From: Kuschelorhynchus macadamiae
Lineage: Eukaryota > Arthropoda > Insecta > Coleoptera > Curculionidae
Assembly: GCA_030620095.1 (NCBI GenBank)
Contig: JAUTXW010002479.1
Location: 124,001-188,000, forward strand
Reading direction: 5' to 3'
Length of the DNA: 64,000 nt
Positions 62,320-64,000 of this stretch are shown here, one piece after another. Positions within the stretch are counted from its first letter, which is position 1; each line of letters starts with the position of its first letter. The translations under genes and the position numbers were made by a program. Under the pieces are notes generated by a model, which was given only the letters and a program-made list of their open reading frames with translations, ran no database searches and had not been told where the DNA came from.

Positions 62320-62600
62320 ATATTGATCAATCTATGAACAATTATATATTAATATTTTATGTGCAAAAGGATGATTAAAGGTATTATGTATTGTAATGTC
62401 CGTATGAAATGGCTTAAGGAAATTTGGAAACTCTGGATTATTATCCTACATAATAATAATAATAATAATATGCACGAGTTTTTACTTTTCCATAAGCCAT
62501 CTCATACAGAAATTACAATACACAATACCTTTAATCATTCTTTTGCAAACAAAATATCAGCATATAATAGTTTTGCTCATAGACTGATCAGTTATTGAAC
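62320..62600. repeat. long hairpin with arms of about 105 bp
   Basis: 62320-62430 and 62490-62600 are inverted copies. Shared blocks are ATGATTAAAGGTATT, GTATTGTAAT and ATGGCTTA, with TGATCAATCTATGA matching TGATCAGTCTATGA near the outer ends. The loop of about 60 bases has an AAT microsatellite (62451-62470). No coding capacity is credible. It could be a foldback transposon or an old double-stranded RNA source. Confidence 0.75.
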
Positions 62601-63210
62601 TTGAGTTAAATAATAAAGATTTCATTATAATTAAGCTAATAGGGATTTACAACGATTATCGTGAAAATCTCTTAGACAAAATAGTAAAAAAGATACAATA
62701 TATAAAAGCACTACAGTTAGTTTACCCCAAGAATCATAAACCACACAGGATAGTTACTTTTCATAAGCGTAACGTTAGCCGTTTCTCGCCAACCGCAGAG
62801 GTCAATTACAGGGTGAGTGACGTATTCCGGCCTTGTGAAGTCTGGGAATATGTGTGCTGTGTATAATTGAAAAAATTGTTAAAAAAATTACTTGCCAGGT
62901 GTAACTTTTCATAGGTTTCCGAAATTAATTATTATGAAGAAACAGCGTGTACACCGGTGCAGTATGTTAGCTATAGATGTATTTCGATTCTTTATTATTT
63001 TTTTATTAATTTTTCAGGCAAGTTGTGTTTTCCTTTAACATATAGCAGGTACTTTTAATTTTAATTTTTACACTGGATTGTTGCTTTATTAGTATTAATG
63101 CAAATCTCAATTTGTTAATTAATCTAAACATTATTTACACTTAGGTATCAGAAGCCTCTGTAGTTATGGGGTTTTTTGTTTCCATTTTCGTTGTAAAAGT
63201 GGTTATGGGA
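62601..63210. other. non-coding stretch
   Basis: Nothing recognised. Confidence 0.4.
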
Positions 63211-63717
63211 AACTGCACGCAGTAATATGGATCATTTGCAAGCCTTCCGCCGCTGCGATATTATGTTAAAACTATAAGAGATATGTATTAGCTTCAATGT
63301 GATTTTAATAGGGAAATATGTATAGTTGGGCGCTAAAGGCGAATTATTATGAAAAAATCAAATCTAGAGTTATAAAATAAAAGTAGATTTGTCCATTTTC
63401 GACCATTTTTTGACGCACATGCCTTCGCTTATAATTTTTTTTTCACAAAAGGGCTTTTTACCGCCTTACATTGATCCTTTGTCTACGTAACCGCAAAATT
63501 TGAAATGGTAAATCGTACTTATGTCTTTGTATTTCTGCAGCGCGTGAACCCTTTTGAACCCATTTTTAACCGAAATGTAATTTAAATTACCTATACATAA
63601 CACATTTTTTTGAGATCGGACGTGCAGGACGTTTTTTTTTAATGCGTAGGTACCTTTTCATCTTATTTTCAACTCGACTAGTCCTTGTCACTGGTTTTTC
63701 ACTTTTTGCGTGCAGTT
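63211..63717 (+). mobile_element. MITE copy 2 with AACTGCACGCA ends
   Basis: The left end AACTGCACGCA (63211-63221) is an exact inverse of the right end TGCGTGCAGTT (63707-63717). The body matches 32302-32773. It has an extra insert near 63308-63345. No clear target duplication could be read, so the superfamily is open. Confidence 0.75.
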
Positions 63718-64000
63718 CTCCCTTAAGGTATTTTTTGTAGTCTCTAGAATACATTATTTATTAATTTTGAAAAAAATATGTATGACAATAGTAAAAATTA
63801 TTAAAAACTCGTAATATCATGTGTTTTACTTTTCTAATTGAGAATCATTTTACCCTTTTGCCTTTTAAATTAATACATTTAGGTACCTAAATTACGGAAA
63901 AGTGCTTATTTCTATGTAACGATTTGGGGCATCCTGTCATAAAAAGACATAATATAACAAAATTTCATAAATTAAGAAGGTATTCATAATAATATATTTT
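63718..64000. other. non-coding window end
   Basis: Nothing recognised. Confidence 0.4.

Overview
This is AT-rich nuclear DNA from an insect; a beetle or hemipteran is plausible but I cannot fix the order. The evidence is the mix of mobile elements: GIY-YIG Penelope-like elements, Tc1/mariner elements with DD(40/41)D transposases and long terminal inverted repeats (TIRs), a hAT transposase of the ZMYM1-like type, a BEL/Pao reverse transcriptase piece, RNase H-bearing LINEs, a THAP-domain remnant, a Crypton-like tyrosine recombinase and many (TA)n microsatellites. I found no convincing host gene, no rRNA gene, no functional tRNA gene and no CRISPR array. Only two long coding frames look intact: a mariner-type transposase (48505-49578) and a 5'-truncated Penelope-like frame (22123-22986). 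Everything else that codes is broken.

Layout. 1-1371: right end of a hAT element. 1441-5041: weakly matching inverted arms around a frameshifted THAP domain, with a foldback element near the right arm. 6150-8560: diverged repeats carrying ATGGCGG-like words. 9303-10980 (-): nearly full-length but broken copy of an intronless arthropod protein family of unknown function. 11460-12121: TA-flanked MITE. 16899-18999: Penelope-like element between two (TA)n tracts, with an inverted piece of its own 5' region attached. 19837-21325 (-): LINE 3' half. 21766-22986 (-): second Penelope-like family with a tRNA-like segment just after its stop codon. 24532-26712: complete but dead mariner-type element with TIRs of about 450 bp. 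27135-27385 (-): BEL/Pao scrap. 32302-32773 and 63211-63717: two copies of an apparently unnamed MITE. 34370-34510 (+) and 38658-38790 (-): LINE scraps. 34929-35989 (+): second mariner-type transposase with two lesions. 39585-42232: third Penelope-like family with an inverted copy of its 3' end. 42424-42612: palindrome of two such 3' ends. 42876-44240: diverged duplication. 47654-50283: intact mariner-type element inside a TA microsatellite. 53619-54060 and 59585-60745 (+): Penelope-like fragments. 54950-56022 (+): tyrosine recombinase pseudogene. 62320-62600: long hairpin.

The elements do not form a pathway; this is a repeat graveyard with layered insertions. The most useful patterns are these. 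At least three Penelope-like families share a terminal stem followed by GCGAAAC (GTGAAAC in one copy), which resembles a hammerhead ribozyme core. The Penelope copies repeatedly occur as inverted partial pairs. The mariner-type elements keep TA target sites and, in one case, sit in a TA repeat. All family calls come from reading translations by eye; no database search was run.
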